The notes under the pieces are model-generated. The model saw only the letters and a program-made list of their open reading frames with translations, searched no databases and had not been told where the DNA came from. A stretch of DNA of 5,160 bases from Clostridia bacterium (GTDB lineage Bacteria; Bacillota_A; Clostridia; Oscillospirales; CAG-272): NCBI GenBank assembly GCA_017462445.1, contig JAFTRB010000118.1, forward strand, positions 1-5,160, given 5' to 3'. The translations under genes were made by a program, and so were the position numbers. Each line of letters opens with the position of its first letter. The stretch's first letter is position 1. Of the stretch, positions 1 through 5,103 are shown one piece after another.

Positions 1-378
1 GGTAACTTCAACGAGTACCTCAAGATTGCGGTTGGTCTTAAGTCCACCTCTTCTATGCAGGAGGTTTATGACAAGATGGGCGCTGAGGCAGAGCAGTCTG
101 TAAGGGATATCATTCTTGTATACACTCTCGCCTCCATCTACGGCGACGAGGTTAAGGTAACCAACGAGGATATTGACGAGTTCAAGAAGAGCTTCCAGTA
201 TATCCTTCTTGTATATCAGGTTGGCGAGGACAATGTTGACCAGAACGACTTCATCCACGCTATCCAGTTTGATAAGGTTATGGACCACATTCTCGAGATT
301 GATGAGTCTGACGAGGGCTCTCTTGTAGTTAAGTTCAAGAGACTTAACTATACCATCAAGGTTGCCGAGGATAAATAA
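1..378 (+). CDS. Trigger-factor-like chaperone, C-terminal part (5' end outside window)
   Basis: The frame is open from the first base to the TAA at 376-378, giving 125 residues of a longer protein; the first internal ATG (55) is probably not the start. The visible part looks like the helical, SurA-like C-terminal domain of trigger factor. There is a stretch AEQSVRDIILVYTLA (about residues 29-43), then the family-like turn into a valine and a T-N/D-E-D helix (VKVTNEDIDEF, about 52-62), and a final KVMDHILEI helix followed by a short beta-like tail ending in KVAEDK. Trigger factor is a ribosome-associated folding chaperone and prolyl isomerase, but the ribosome-binding and FKBP domains are not visible here, so true tig and a paralog cannot be told apart. 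The same pattern recurs at the C-terminus of the protein at 918-2591. A hairpin follows 10 bases after the stop. Codon use is strongly skewed to GAG, AAG, CTT and GTT, which suggests good expression. Confidence 0.72.
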   Translation, partial: GNFNEYLKIAVGLKSTSSMQEVYDKMGAEAEQSVRDIILVYTLASIYGDEVKVTNEDIDEFKKSFQYILLVYQVGEDNVDQNDFIHAIQFDKVMDHILEIDESDEGSLVVKFKRLNYTIKVAEDK

Positions 379-388
379 TTGACTTTGT

Positions 389-426
389 AAAGGGCTGACC
401 TTCAGTTTGCTGATGTTCAGCCCTTT
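389..426 (+). terminator. Intergenic hairpin, probable (weak) terminator or attenuator
   Basis: AAAGGGCTGA (389-398) pairs perfectly with TCAGCCCTTT (417-426). The stem continues inward with C400-G415 and TCAG/CTGA (402-405/410-413) closing a TTTG loop, interrupted by mismatches at 399/416 and 401/414. The 3' arm ends in TTT but no long T run follows, so termination may be partial and rnhA may be reached by read-through. I see no convincing separate promoter for rnhA. Confidence 0.6.
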
Positions 427-431
427 ATCAT

Positions 432-436
432 AGGAG
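432..436 (+). promoter_or_regulatory. Ribosome binding site of rnhA
   Basis: AGGAG lies 12 bases before the ATG at 449. The spacing is longer than usual, and the spacer is almost pure A/T, which should keep the start accessible. Confidence 0.6.
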
Positions 437-448
437 TATATAATAATT

Positions 449-907
449 ATGAAGGAAGTATTCCTGTACACCGATGGCGCTTGCCGTGGCAACCCCGGGC
501 CGGGAGGCTGGGGAGCAATACTTGTCTATGGCAGGTATGAAAAGGAAATGTCCGGCGGCGAGGCTGAGACAACCAACAATCGAATGGAGCTTCTTGGCGC
601 CATTGAGGGGCTCAGCGCCCTGAAGGAGAGGTGCAGGGTAGAGCTTTGCTCGGATTCCAAGTATCTTTGCGACGCCTTTAACGAGGGCTGGGTCTATGCC
701 TGGCGCGACAAGGGCTGGAAAAGGAGTGGGGGCGAGCTTAAGAACCCCGACCTGTGGCAGAGGCTTGTGGAGCTTGTCGAATACCACAGTGTTACCTTCG
801 TCTGGGTAAAGGGACACAACGGACATAAATATAACGAGAGGTGCGACGCCTTGGCAACGGCATTTGCCGATTCCTTTGCCGAGATAAAGGCGCGTCCCTT
901 TGATTAA
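449..907 (+). CDS. rnhA: Ribonuclease HI
   Basis: This 152-residue protein is a bacterial type 1 ribonuclease H, which cuts the RNA strand of RNA-DNA hybrids (R-loops, Okazaki primers) in the cytoplasm using divalent metal. The length matches E. coli RNase HI (155). The family signatures are present in order: [17 protein letters not shown] (residues 7-23), TTNNRMELL (41-49), a DSKY motif (69-72), a basic-protrusion-like WRDKGWK (85-91), DLWQRL (101-106), WVKGHNGH (119-126) and NERCD (129-133). The four acidic catalytic residues are all there (D9, E47, D69, D133), as is the conserved histidine H123 of the flexible loop. No hybrid-binding domain precedes it. Ten bases separate its stop from the next start, so it is translated in tandem with the membrane-anchored chaperone-like gene. 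That pairing has no obvious functional logic. It appears intact and active. Confidence 0.97.
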   Translation: MKEVFLYTDGACRGNPGPGGWGAILVYGRYEKEMSGGEAETTNNRMELLGAIEGLSALKERCRVELCSDSKYLCDAFNEGWVYAWRDKGWKRSGGELKNPDLWQRLVELVEYHSVTFVWVKGHNGHKYNERCDALATAFADSFAEIKARPFD

Positions 908-912
908 AGGAG
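906..912 (+). promoter_or_regulatory. Ribosome binding site deciding the start at 918
   Basis: AAAGGAG overlaps the rnhA stop codon (905-907) and stands 5 bases before the ATG at 918. An in-frame TTG at 900 would lie upstream of this site and inside rnhA, so ATG 918 is preferred. Confidence 0.75.
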
Positions 913-917
913 AATAT

Positions 918-2591
918 ATGGCTAAAAATAATAACCAGCCTATGACAAGGGCGGAGCGCGAGGCTCAGGAGGCAAAAACGCTTAAGAGGGATAAGATAAT
1001 CCTTATCGTGTTTGCCATTGTTGCCTTGGTTGGAATTGTCGGTACAATCATTTTTGTATGCGTATCCGAGATGCTGAAGAACAAGTCCTACGCTGATCTT
1101 GATTACACCACCGACGTGTCGGGCTATCTTTCGATTGCGCCCGAGGACTACAAGAGCTTTGATGTAAAGCTTAATTTGGACAAGCCGGGTGAAATGCAGG
1201 TCCGGCAGGAGATTATAAAGGCGCTCTACGCCAACCGCGATAAGGATCCTGTATACAAGGACAACCAGAAGAATGTTGTTGTCAAGGTTGGACATGATGT
1301 AAACATATACTATGTTGGCTATACTCTTGATGATAGCGGCAACAAGAATTACTTTAACGGCGGAAGCAATCTGGCGGATAAGGTAACAGCCCTCGGCATT
1401 GGCTCGGGCAAGATGATTACGGGCTTTGAGCTTGCCCTGATAGACAAGAATCCCCTGGATTACCAGTCCATTCGTGTCAGGAGTGTAAAGGGAGGAAACC
1501 CCATTGTTGACGAGGGCGACATCGTCTGCATATCCTATACCGGAATCTTCTTCGATAACAGCAAGTCGGGCAAGAACCTGACCGCTACAATTAATCTCTC
1601 CGACCCCAATGTTAAGGAAATCTGGGGCGAGGAGCTTATAGAGGGGCTTATCGGCGCATCGGTTGGCGAAACCGTCAAGACCGTTGATGCGGACGGCAAC
1701 GAGAAGACAGCCTCCTTCTATCACAATCGCACCGACAAGGAGGGTGTGGTAGAGACGGATACCTATACCGATGTTGTGATTAACAAGGCGTTTGATGTAT
1801 CGGACGGCGAGCCTCTTACCATAGATGTGTCCTTCCCGAAGAACTACGGTGAAAGCACCCTTGCGGGCAAGCCTGTAAAGTTTGATATCTATATTATGAC
1901 AAGTATGGTTTACAATGCTCCCGAGTACAACGATGAGTTCGTAACCAAGACGCTTGGTATAAGCGAGGAGGAGCTTGCAGAGTACGAGGGCGAGACCGTG
2001 CTTCAAAAATACGAGAGCAAGCTGCTCTTTGACCTCAACAAGACCTATGACGATGATGTGCTGAATCTTGTGCAGAGCGCAATGTGGGAGCATTACATCA
2101 AGGTGGCTAAGTTCAAGAGCCTGCCCGAGGGCGAGGTGCTGGACTTCTATAACAGCTCGCTTTCCGAGATCGAGGGCTATTACAGCTCCTACGGTCAGTC
2201 CTCCTACGGCAGCCTTGACAGCTTCGCTACCACCTACCTCAACCTTGATAGCAAGGCCGATTGGCGCGCATACCTGCGCCAGCAGGCAGAGTATCAGGTA
2301 AAGCAGATGCTCGTGTTCTACTATGTAACCCAAAGAGAGGGCTTTGTTCCCACCGAGGAGGAGTTCAAGGTCGAGTACAGGAAGCTTTATGACGAGGCGT
2401 TTGAGAGATATCTTGAGTCCAAGGAGTTCTCCCGCGACGATTACAAGACAGAGGAGCTGTACCAGAACGCCCTCGAGGGACATAAAAAGACCTTTGACGC
2501 CTACTATGGCGAGGAGTATTTCAAGGAGAATGTGTACTTCAAGTTTGGTCTTGAGAGAATAAAGGCGTTTGCAAATCTCATAGAGCAGTAG
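918..2591 (+). CDS. Membrane-anchored trigger-factor-like protein with two FKBP-like segments
   Basis: The protein has 557 residues from ATG 918. A charged N-terminus (RAEREAQEAK, KRDK) precedes one hydrophobic helix (about 27-49). By the positive-inside rule the rest should lie outside the membrane. Segment 1 (about 119-176) is FKBP-like: YYVGY at 131-135 (Y132 at the FKBP tyrosine position), then GSGKMITGF at 162-170. Segment 2 (about 196-328) starts again with GDIVCISYTG at 200-209, continues with LIGASVGE (244-251), and ends with SFPKNYGESTLAGKPVKF (305-322), the typical end of a trigger-factor FKBP domain. Residues about 335-557 are helical and resemble the trigger-factor C-domain (AEYQVKQMLVFYYV at 457-470), with a Tyr/Ser-rich stretch at 411-435. 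I infer an extracytoplasmic folding factor, functionally comparable to PrsA but built from trigger-factor parts. Isomerase activity is uncertain because several FKBP pocket residues are changed (for example N147 where FKBP has Asp). The function is not proven by sequence. Confidence 0.75.
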   Translation: MAKNNNQPMTRAEREAQEAKTLKRDKIILIVFAIVALVGIVGTIIFVCVSEMLKNKSYADLDYTTDVSGYLSIAPEDYKSFDVKLNLDKPGEMQVRQEIIKALYANRDKDPVYKDNQKNVVVKVGHDVNIYYVGYTLDDSGNKNYFNGGSNLADKVTALGIGSGKMITGFELALIDKNPLDYQSIRVRSVKGGNPIVDEGDIVCISYTGIFFDNSKSGKNLTATINLSDPNVKEIWGEELIEGLIGASVGETVKTVDADGNEKTASFYHNRTDKEGVVETDTYTDVVINKAFDVSDGEPLTIDVSFPKNYGESTLAGKPVKFDIYIMTSMVYNAPEYNDEFVTKTLGISEEELAEYEGETVLQKYESKLLFDLNKTYDDDVLNLVQSAMWEHYIKVAKFKSLPEGEVLDFYNSSLSEIEGYYSSYGQSSYGSLDSFATTYLNLDSKADWRAYLRQQAEYQVKQMLVFYYVTQREGFVPTEEEFKVEYRKLYDEAFERYLESKEFSRDDYKTEELYQNALEGHKKTFDAYYGEEYFKENVYFKFGLERIKAFANLIEQ

Positions 2592-2611
2592 CTCTGACGG
2601 GACTTTGGAAT

Positions 2612-2654
2612 AAAAAGGCCCGGGCATTCCTTCAGCCCCGTTATCGTGGGCTTT
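2612..2654. terminator. Weak hairpin just after the chaperone-like gene
   Basis: AAAG (2614-2617) pairs with CTTT (2651-2654) and CCCG (2619-2622) with TGGG (2647-2650, one G-U), with G2618 bulged. Only three T follow on the + strand, and they belong to the stem. On the minus strand the hairpin would be followed by a short T run (complement of the A run at 2612-2616). It may act as an RNA 3'-end stabiliser or an inefficient terminator. Confidence 0.3.
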
Positions 2655-2669
2655 CAGGACAGTCTAAAA

Positions 2670-2720
2670 AAGCGACAGCTTTTGCCGGAGGCATTAGCTG
2701 TCGCTTATTTTATTTTTATA
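2670..2720 (+). terminator. Strong intrinsic terminator
   Basis: AAGCGACAGCT (2670-2680) pairs perfectly with AGCTGTCGCTT (2696-2706). Inside, TGCC (2683-2686) pairs with GGCA (2690-2693). A T-rich tract (2705-2718, TTATTTTATTTTTA) follows. The A run at 2666-2671 would also provide a U tract on the minus strand, so it may work in both directions. It ends the transcript of the chaperone-like gene. Confidence 0.88.
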
Positions 2721-2726
2721 TATAAG

Positions 2727-2776
2727 AAAGGGCTGAGCCAATCGCTTGAAGAAAGCTTTTGACTCAGCCCTTTTTT
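2727..2776 (+). terminator. Second intrinsic terminator in tandem
   Basis: AAAGGGCTGAG (2727-2737) pairs perfectly with CTCAGCCCTTT (2763-2773). The stem is extended by CAA/TTG after one mismatch. Six T (2771-2776) overlap and follow the stem. The outer ten base pairs are identical to those of the hairpin at 389-426. Confidence 0.88.
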
Positions 2777-2886
2777 GTGGAGATAATTGAAAATGAAAAG
2801 AGGAAAAATGCTCACAGGCTTTGCTTTTTGCTAAAAATTCAAGCGGAAATAAATATTTTCCTTCTCCCCGGGTAAACTAGGATAAA
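2777..2886. other. A/T-rich upstream region of the small membrane-peptide gene
   Basis: This 110-base stretch between the tandem terminators and the ribosome binding site must contain the promoter of the gene at 2904 if that gene is independently transcribed. I find only poor candidates: TTGCTA at 2828-2833 with TAAATA at 2850-2855 (16-base spacer, 4/6 and 3/6 matches). Nothing else is recognisable here. Confidence 0.25.
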
Positions 2887-2893
2887 AAGGAGG
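2887..2893 (+). promoter_or_regulatory. Full-consensus ribosome binding site
   Basis: AAGGAGG matches the complete anti-Shine-Dalgarno complement and lies 10 bases before the ATG at 2904. It is the main reason to believe the short gene that follows. Confidence 0.8.
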
Positions 2894-2903
2894 CAAAGAA
2901 AAA

Positions 2904-3107
2904 ATGTTCCACAAAAAGCAAGAGAGAAAAAATAGCCATCTCGGCCTGAAGCTGGCGGTATGCGCCCTCGCCGCCGTCGGAGCGATATCCATAGTCAGCT
3001 GCTGCAAGGATAAGCTGTCCTGCGCCTGTAACAAAATGATGTCGATATACCACAAAAAGCCCACCCCCCCGCCCACCAGCGACCCCTACACCGGCGAGGG
3101 GATGTGA
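2904..3107 (+). CDS. Small Cys-rich membrane or lipoprotein-like peptide, function unknown
   Basis: A 67-residue protein of no family I recognise. A basic N-terminus (HKKQERK, residues 3-9) precedes a hydrophobic stretch (about 13-31). Next comes IVSCC at 30-34, which fits a lipobox with lipidated Cys at 33 (I-V-S-C), although a simple membrane anchor is equally possible. Two further cysteines follow in LSCACNK (38-44), giving C33, C34, C40 and C42, and then a Lys-Pro-Thr-rich tail (PTPPPTSDP, 53-61). If lipidated, the mature peptide would be only 35 residues. If anchored, it would project a short Cys-rich segment outside. The very strong ribosome binding site and the position between terminators argue for a real single-gene unit. 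The opposite-strand frame at 2831-3076 lacks such support. Confidence 0.68.
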   Translation: MFHKKQERKNSHLGLKLAVCALAAVGAISIVSCCKDKLSCACNKMMSIYHKKPTPPPTSDPYTGEGM

Positions 3108-3110
3108 AAA

Positions 3111-3137
3111 AATCCCCCTTCAAGCCGAAGGGGTGTT
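3111..3137. terminator. Short hairpin after the small gene, U-tract favours the minus strand
   Basis: CCCCTTC (3115-3121) pairs with GAAGGGG (3127-3133) around a 5-base loop. A/T pairs at 3111-3112/3136-3137 may extend it. On the + strand no T run follows. On the minus strand the hairpin is followed directly by the complement of A3107-A3112, a T6-type tract. It is at best a weak terminator for the small gene and a better one for leftward transcription. Confidence 0.5.
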
Positions 3138-3192
3138 ATGGGGTCAATGCGATGTCGACAGAGATGGATTATCAACATTTGTCCCTAGTTGA

Positions 3193-3219
3193 AGAATAAA
3201 TATCTAAAATATTTATTTT
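3193..3219. repeat. A/T-rich inverted repeat
   Basis: AATAAATAT (3195-3203) is the exact reverse complement of ATATTTATT (3209-3217), separated by CTAAA. It lies 9 bases before the larger structured element. It could be a regulator-binding site or simply low-complexity A/T sequence. Confidence 0.4.
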
Positions 3220-3227
3220 CGGTAAAT

Positions 3228-3298
3228 ATCTCCCGCGGAATGCAGGCTCGGGCAAGAAAAGCCCGTGCAAAGCGCGTTCGGCGGGGGATTTGTTTTAT
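3228..3298 (+). ncRNA. Unclassified structured element (stem-in-stem) with T-rich 3' flank
   Basis: Positions 3228-3240 pair with 3277-3289 at 12 of 13 positions (one G-U, one G-G mismatch at 3237/3280). Directly abutting it, TGCA (3241-3244) pairs with TGCA (3266-3269). After a 4-base bulge (3245-3248), CGGGC (3249-3253) pairs with GCCCG (3261-3265) around loop AAGAAAA. Seven bases (3270-3276) are left unpaired on the 3' side. TTTGTTTTA (3289-3297) follows the outer stem. It may be a large intrinsic terminator, an attenuator or a structured RNA domain. I could not match it to a riboswitch family from memory: a GCAAAGC string recalls c-di-GMP-I aptamers, but the rest of that consensus is missing. 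Confidence 0.45.
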
Positions 3299-3323
3299 GC
3301 CGAGGAGTTCTTGGGCTATCATA

Positions 3324-3352
3324 TTGACATATCGGCGGAAAAAGGGTATAAT
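3324..3352 (+). promoter_or_regulatory. Perfect consensus sigma-A promoter
   Basis: TTGACA (3324-3329) and TATAAT (3347-3352) both match the consensus at all six positions, with the optimal 17-base spacer. Transcription should start near 3358-3360. It serves the operon beginning at 3474. Full consensus is uncommon and suggests either strong constitutive expression or a promoter held in check by a repressor or by its leader. Confidence 0.9.
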
Positions 3353-3358
3353 AGCTAC

Positions 3359-3460
3359 AACGGATGGCGGCTTTTCGCTCCTTTGTTCGAGGGTATTTGG
3401 TCTTGTGCGGACTTGCCGGTGCGAAACAAGGGCGGTTGCCCGGCGGCTGCTTTACATACG
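3359..3460 (+). promoter_or_regulatory. Long GC-rich 5' leader of the cassette
   Basis: About 115 bases separate the inferred transcription start from ATG 3474. Several segments could pair: CTTGT/ACAAG (3402-3406/3426-3430), GCCGG/CCGGC (3415-3419/3440-3444) and GGC/GCC around 3432-3440. Some of these pairings exclude one another. A 41-codon frame from ATG 3364 overlaps the downstream start but has no ribosome binding site. I see no known aptamer. Confidence 0.4.
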
Positions 3461-3467
3461 AGAGGGA
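3461..3467 (+). promoter_or_regulatory. Ribosome binding site deciding the start at 3474
   Basis: AGAGGGA lies 6 bases before ATG 3474. The frame is open back to a TTG at 3189, but that would run through the promoter and the structured element, so ATG 3474 is preferred. Confidence 0.75.
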
Positions 3468-3473
3468 TATACT

Positions 3474-4292
3474 ATGTTTGATTATTTAGATAGCATCGAC
3501 CGTAGCCTGTATGAGCGCTATTTAACTCTTGAGAGAAATATCAAGGCGGGGAGCAACTCCTTTTATGACGCATATCTCGATTTGCAGGAGCATTTTGTTA
3601 AGCTTGCCCTGGTTGGTCGGGAGGTTGAGATCAAGGCTCAGGATACCTGCGGAGCGATACTTCGCAGGGGAGAGGTAAAGGACTTCTTCGTCGGGGAGCT
3701 GGGGGTTGATGAGTACACCTACAGCAAGCTGCAGGACTATACCCTTAAGGTCAACGCCCACAAGCATAGGGGAGAGAAAGCAATTCAGGCGGAAACGATA
3801 GTAAACTACCTTCGGGTGTTTTACAACGCATCGGTAGCCTATGCTTTAAGCTTGAGCATTGCGGCGGAGGGCTTTGACGCCGACTATTTTATATCGATAT
3901 TTGGGATTTTTGAAAGAGAGAATATTGCGCTTCGGGGCGAGATGGAGCATCTGCGGGAGGAGCTTGCCGCTCTGGCTGAGGAGGGCAGGCTGAAGGAGAG
4001 CGATATTGCCGCATATCGGGGTGCAATCACAAGGATAGAGCTTGATAAGCTTTCCCTGGAGGAGCAAAACTCCGAGCTGCAGAGGCAGATCAGCAGGCTT
4101 AAGGATATCAAGCTGGCCTCCCTGGAGGATAAGCTTAACCGGGCGATAGAGATGCTGCTGTCGCTTCAGGAGTCGGTGGTTGAAAACCGAGCTATTTCCT
4201 ATGCTGTTGGGGATACCATTTGCGGAAGAGAGATGTTTTGTTCCTATGTCGAAAGGGCGAAGGAGAGTATAAAGAATGGCTCAACCGAATAA
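3474..4292 (+). CDS. Helical/coiled-coil protein with a possible DUF4145/HEPN-like N-terminal domain
   Basis: This is a 272-residue protein without signal peptide or membrane segment. Residues about 10-128 are predicted all-helical and follow the layout I know from DUF4145/HEPN-like domains. There is a helix LYERYLTLERNIKAGSN, an adjoining helix YDAYLDLQEHFVKLAL, a linker with ELGVDEYTYSKLQDY (75-89), then KVNAHKHRGEK (92-102), and a closing helix (TIVNYLRVFYNASVAYA, 108-124). K92/N94/H98 sit where HEPN proteins carry R-x4-6-H, but Arg is replaced by Lys, so RNase activity is doubtful. Residues about 145-235 form a long charged coiled coil (EMEHLREELAALAEE, LEEQNSELQRQISRLK). The tail holds C250 and C256. 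Its last 17 bases overlap the next gene, which implies coupled translation and probably a shared complex. The HEPN relation rests on pattern recognition, not a search. It may instead be a generic coiled-coil scaffold. Confidence 0.82.
   Translation: MFDYLDSIDRSLYERYLTLERNIKAGSNSFYDAYLDLQEHFVKLALVGREVEIKAQDTCGAILRRGEVKDFFVGELGVDEYTYSKLQDYTLKVNAHKHRGEKAIQAETIVNYLRVFYNASVAYALSLSIAAEGFDADYFISIFGIFERENIALRGEMEHLREELAALAEEGRLKESDIAAYRGAITRIELDKLSLEEQNSELQRQISRLKDIKLASLEDKLNRAIEMLLSLQESVVENRAISYAVGDTICGREMFCSYVERAKESIKNGSTE
4260..4265 (+). promoter_or_regulatory. Ribosome binding site inside the upstream gene, deciding the start at 4276
   Basis: AAGGAG within the 3' end of the preceding gene stands 10 bases before ATG 4276. 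The ATG just after the upstream stop (4292) is in a different frame and is not an alternative. Confidence 0.7.
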
Positions 4293-5070
4293 TGTATTTG
4301 ATAGTATAGCCGAGATCATTGCCCGTCAAAATGAGGCAGAGGAGCGCGCCAGGCAGGACCACGAGGAGCTGCTTGAGGCTATAAAAAGGTCTAATGATGA
4401 GGCATCTGCGGAAAGGGCTGCCATTGACAGACGAAACCGCGCCTTTTCTATAAAGAATTTTATCAAGCGGTCGGTTCACGAATATATGTGGATAGGAGAT
4501 GCGGAGGACTTTAAGAAGGAGAAGAGGATTACTGTAATCCTACTGCTTGCTTCGGTTTTCTGTATGCTTGCATCTACCGTGGTTGTATCGGTTCTGTGGA
4601 GTATGTATAGCACCTACACGCTGTTTGAAAATATTTGGCTTTTGCTCTCGCTTTATATGCTGAAATATACGGTAAAGGCGAAGAAGAATTATCCCATCTT
4701 CGAGTATTCGATGAACAGCATTGAGAGGTTCAAGCTTGATTCTGACGGAGTTTTAAGGACCGACAGGGTAAAGAAAAAATACAAGTGGTTCCTTGCATTG
4801 TCCATAATTGCCGTTCTGTTGAATGTCATTTGCGCCTGGATCATTGAGAATAATGCGCCTTGGCTGATTACCGTGCTGGAGCTTTTGACGCTGGTAATTA
4901 ACATAGCCGCCTACAAGAGGGTGTACGATTTCTTCTTTGGTTATGGCCCGATAAGATTTACCGGAATGAACGATGCCGGGACAGAGAAGGTAGTAATAAT
5001 CTTCGATACCCTGGAAAACAAGCTCTATCTCGAGGCGGATTACCTGAAGAAATACCCGTTTATGACCTAG
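4276..5070 (+). CDS. Coiled-coil protein with four predicted membrane helices, function unknown
   Basis: The protein has 264 residues. Residues 8-55 are a highly charged helix likely to form a coiled coil (EEERARQDHEELLEAI-type pattern around 20-36). A basic amphipathic region follows (58-84). Two hydrophobic segments come next (about 85-108 and 117-131), then a basic loop (132-168, with KAKK and RVKKKYK). A second pair follows (about 169-191 and 195-213). The tail (214-264) is soluble and beta-rich in appearance, with KVVIIFDTLENKLYLEADYL. Lysine-rich loops suggest both termini and the middle loop are cytoplasmic, which places the coiled coil where the upstream gene product could bind. The 17-base overlap with that gene supports joint expression. 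No catalytic motif or known family is apparent. Possible roles (membrane effector, sensor, anchoring partner) are speculation from architecture only. Confidence 0.85.
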   Translation: MAQPNNVFDSIAEIIARQNEAEERARQDHEELLEAIKRSNDEASAERAAIDRRNRAFSIKNFIKRSVHEYMWIGDAEDFKKEKRITVILLLASVFCMLASTVVVSVLWSMYSTYTLFENIWLLLSLYMLKYTVKAKKNYPIFEYSMNSIERFKLDSDGVLRTDRVKKKYKWFLALSIIAVLLNVICAWIIENNAPWLITVLELLTLVINIAAYKRVYDFFFGYGPIRFTGMNDAGTEKVVIIFDTLENKLYLEADYLKKYPFMT

Positions 5071-5103
5071 TGCCATGGTCGGGAGAAAAAGCAGGGCGGC
5101 GTT

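Noticed and set aside
379..384. TTGACT as a -35 box for rnhA
   Set aside because: No -10-like hexamer at 16-18 bases; the hairpin occupies that interval.
439..444. TATAAT string before rnhA
   Set aside because: It lies between the ribosome binding site and the start codon, would yield a leaderless start inside the gene, and has no -35 match.
792..2627. Very long open frame on the minus strand (611 codons)
   Set aside because: It mirrors rnhA and the trigger-factor-like gene, is leucine/isoleucine-rich as expected from complementing GAG/AAG-rich codons, and has no recognisable motif; the plus-strand genes have clear family signatures and ribosome binding sites.
2831..3076. 81-codon minus-strand frame over the small peptide gene
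   Set aside because: No ribosome binding site support and overlaps a better-supported plus-strand gene.
3228..3298. c-di-GMP-I (GEMM) riboswitch
   Set aside because: Only short strings (GGGCAAG, GCAAAGC) are reminiscent; the second helix with the conserved tetraloop receptor part and spacing is absent.
3189..3473. N-terminal extension of the coiled-coil gene from TTG 3189
   Set aside because: It would translate the structured element and the consensus promoter into an Arg/Cys-rich unnatural sequence; ATG 3474 has its own ribosome binding site.
3290..3481. 63-codon frame from TTG 3290
   Set aside because: It runs across the promoter hexamers, lacks a good ribosome binding site and overlaps the cassette start.
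3364..3489. 41-codon leader peptide candidate in the cassette 5' leader
   Set aside because: No ribosome binding site before ATG 3364 and no regulatory codon run such as repeated Trp or His; kept only as a remark on the leader.
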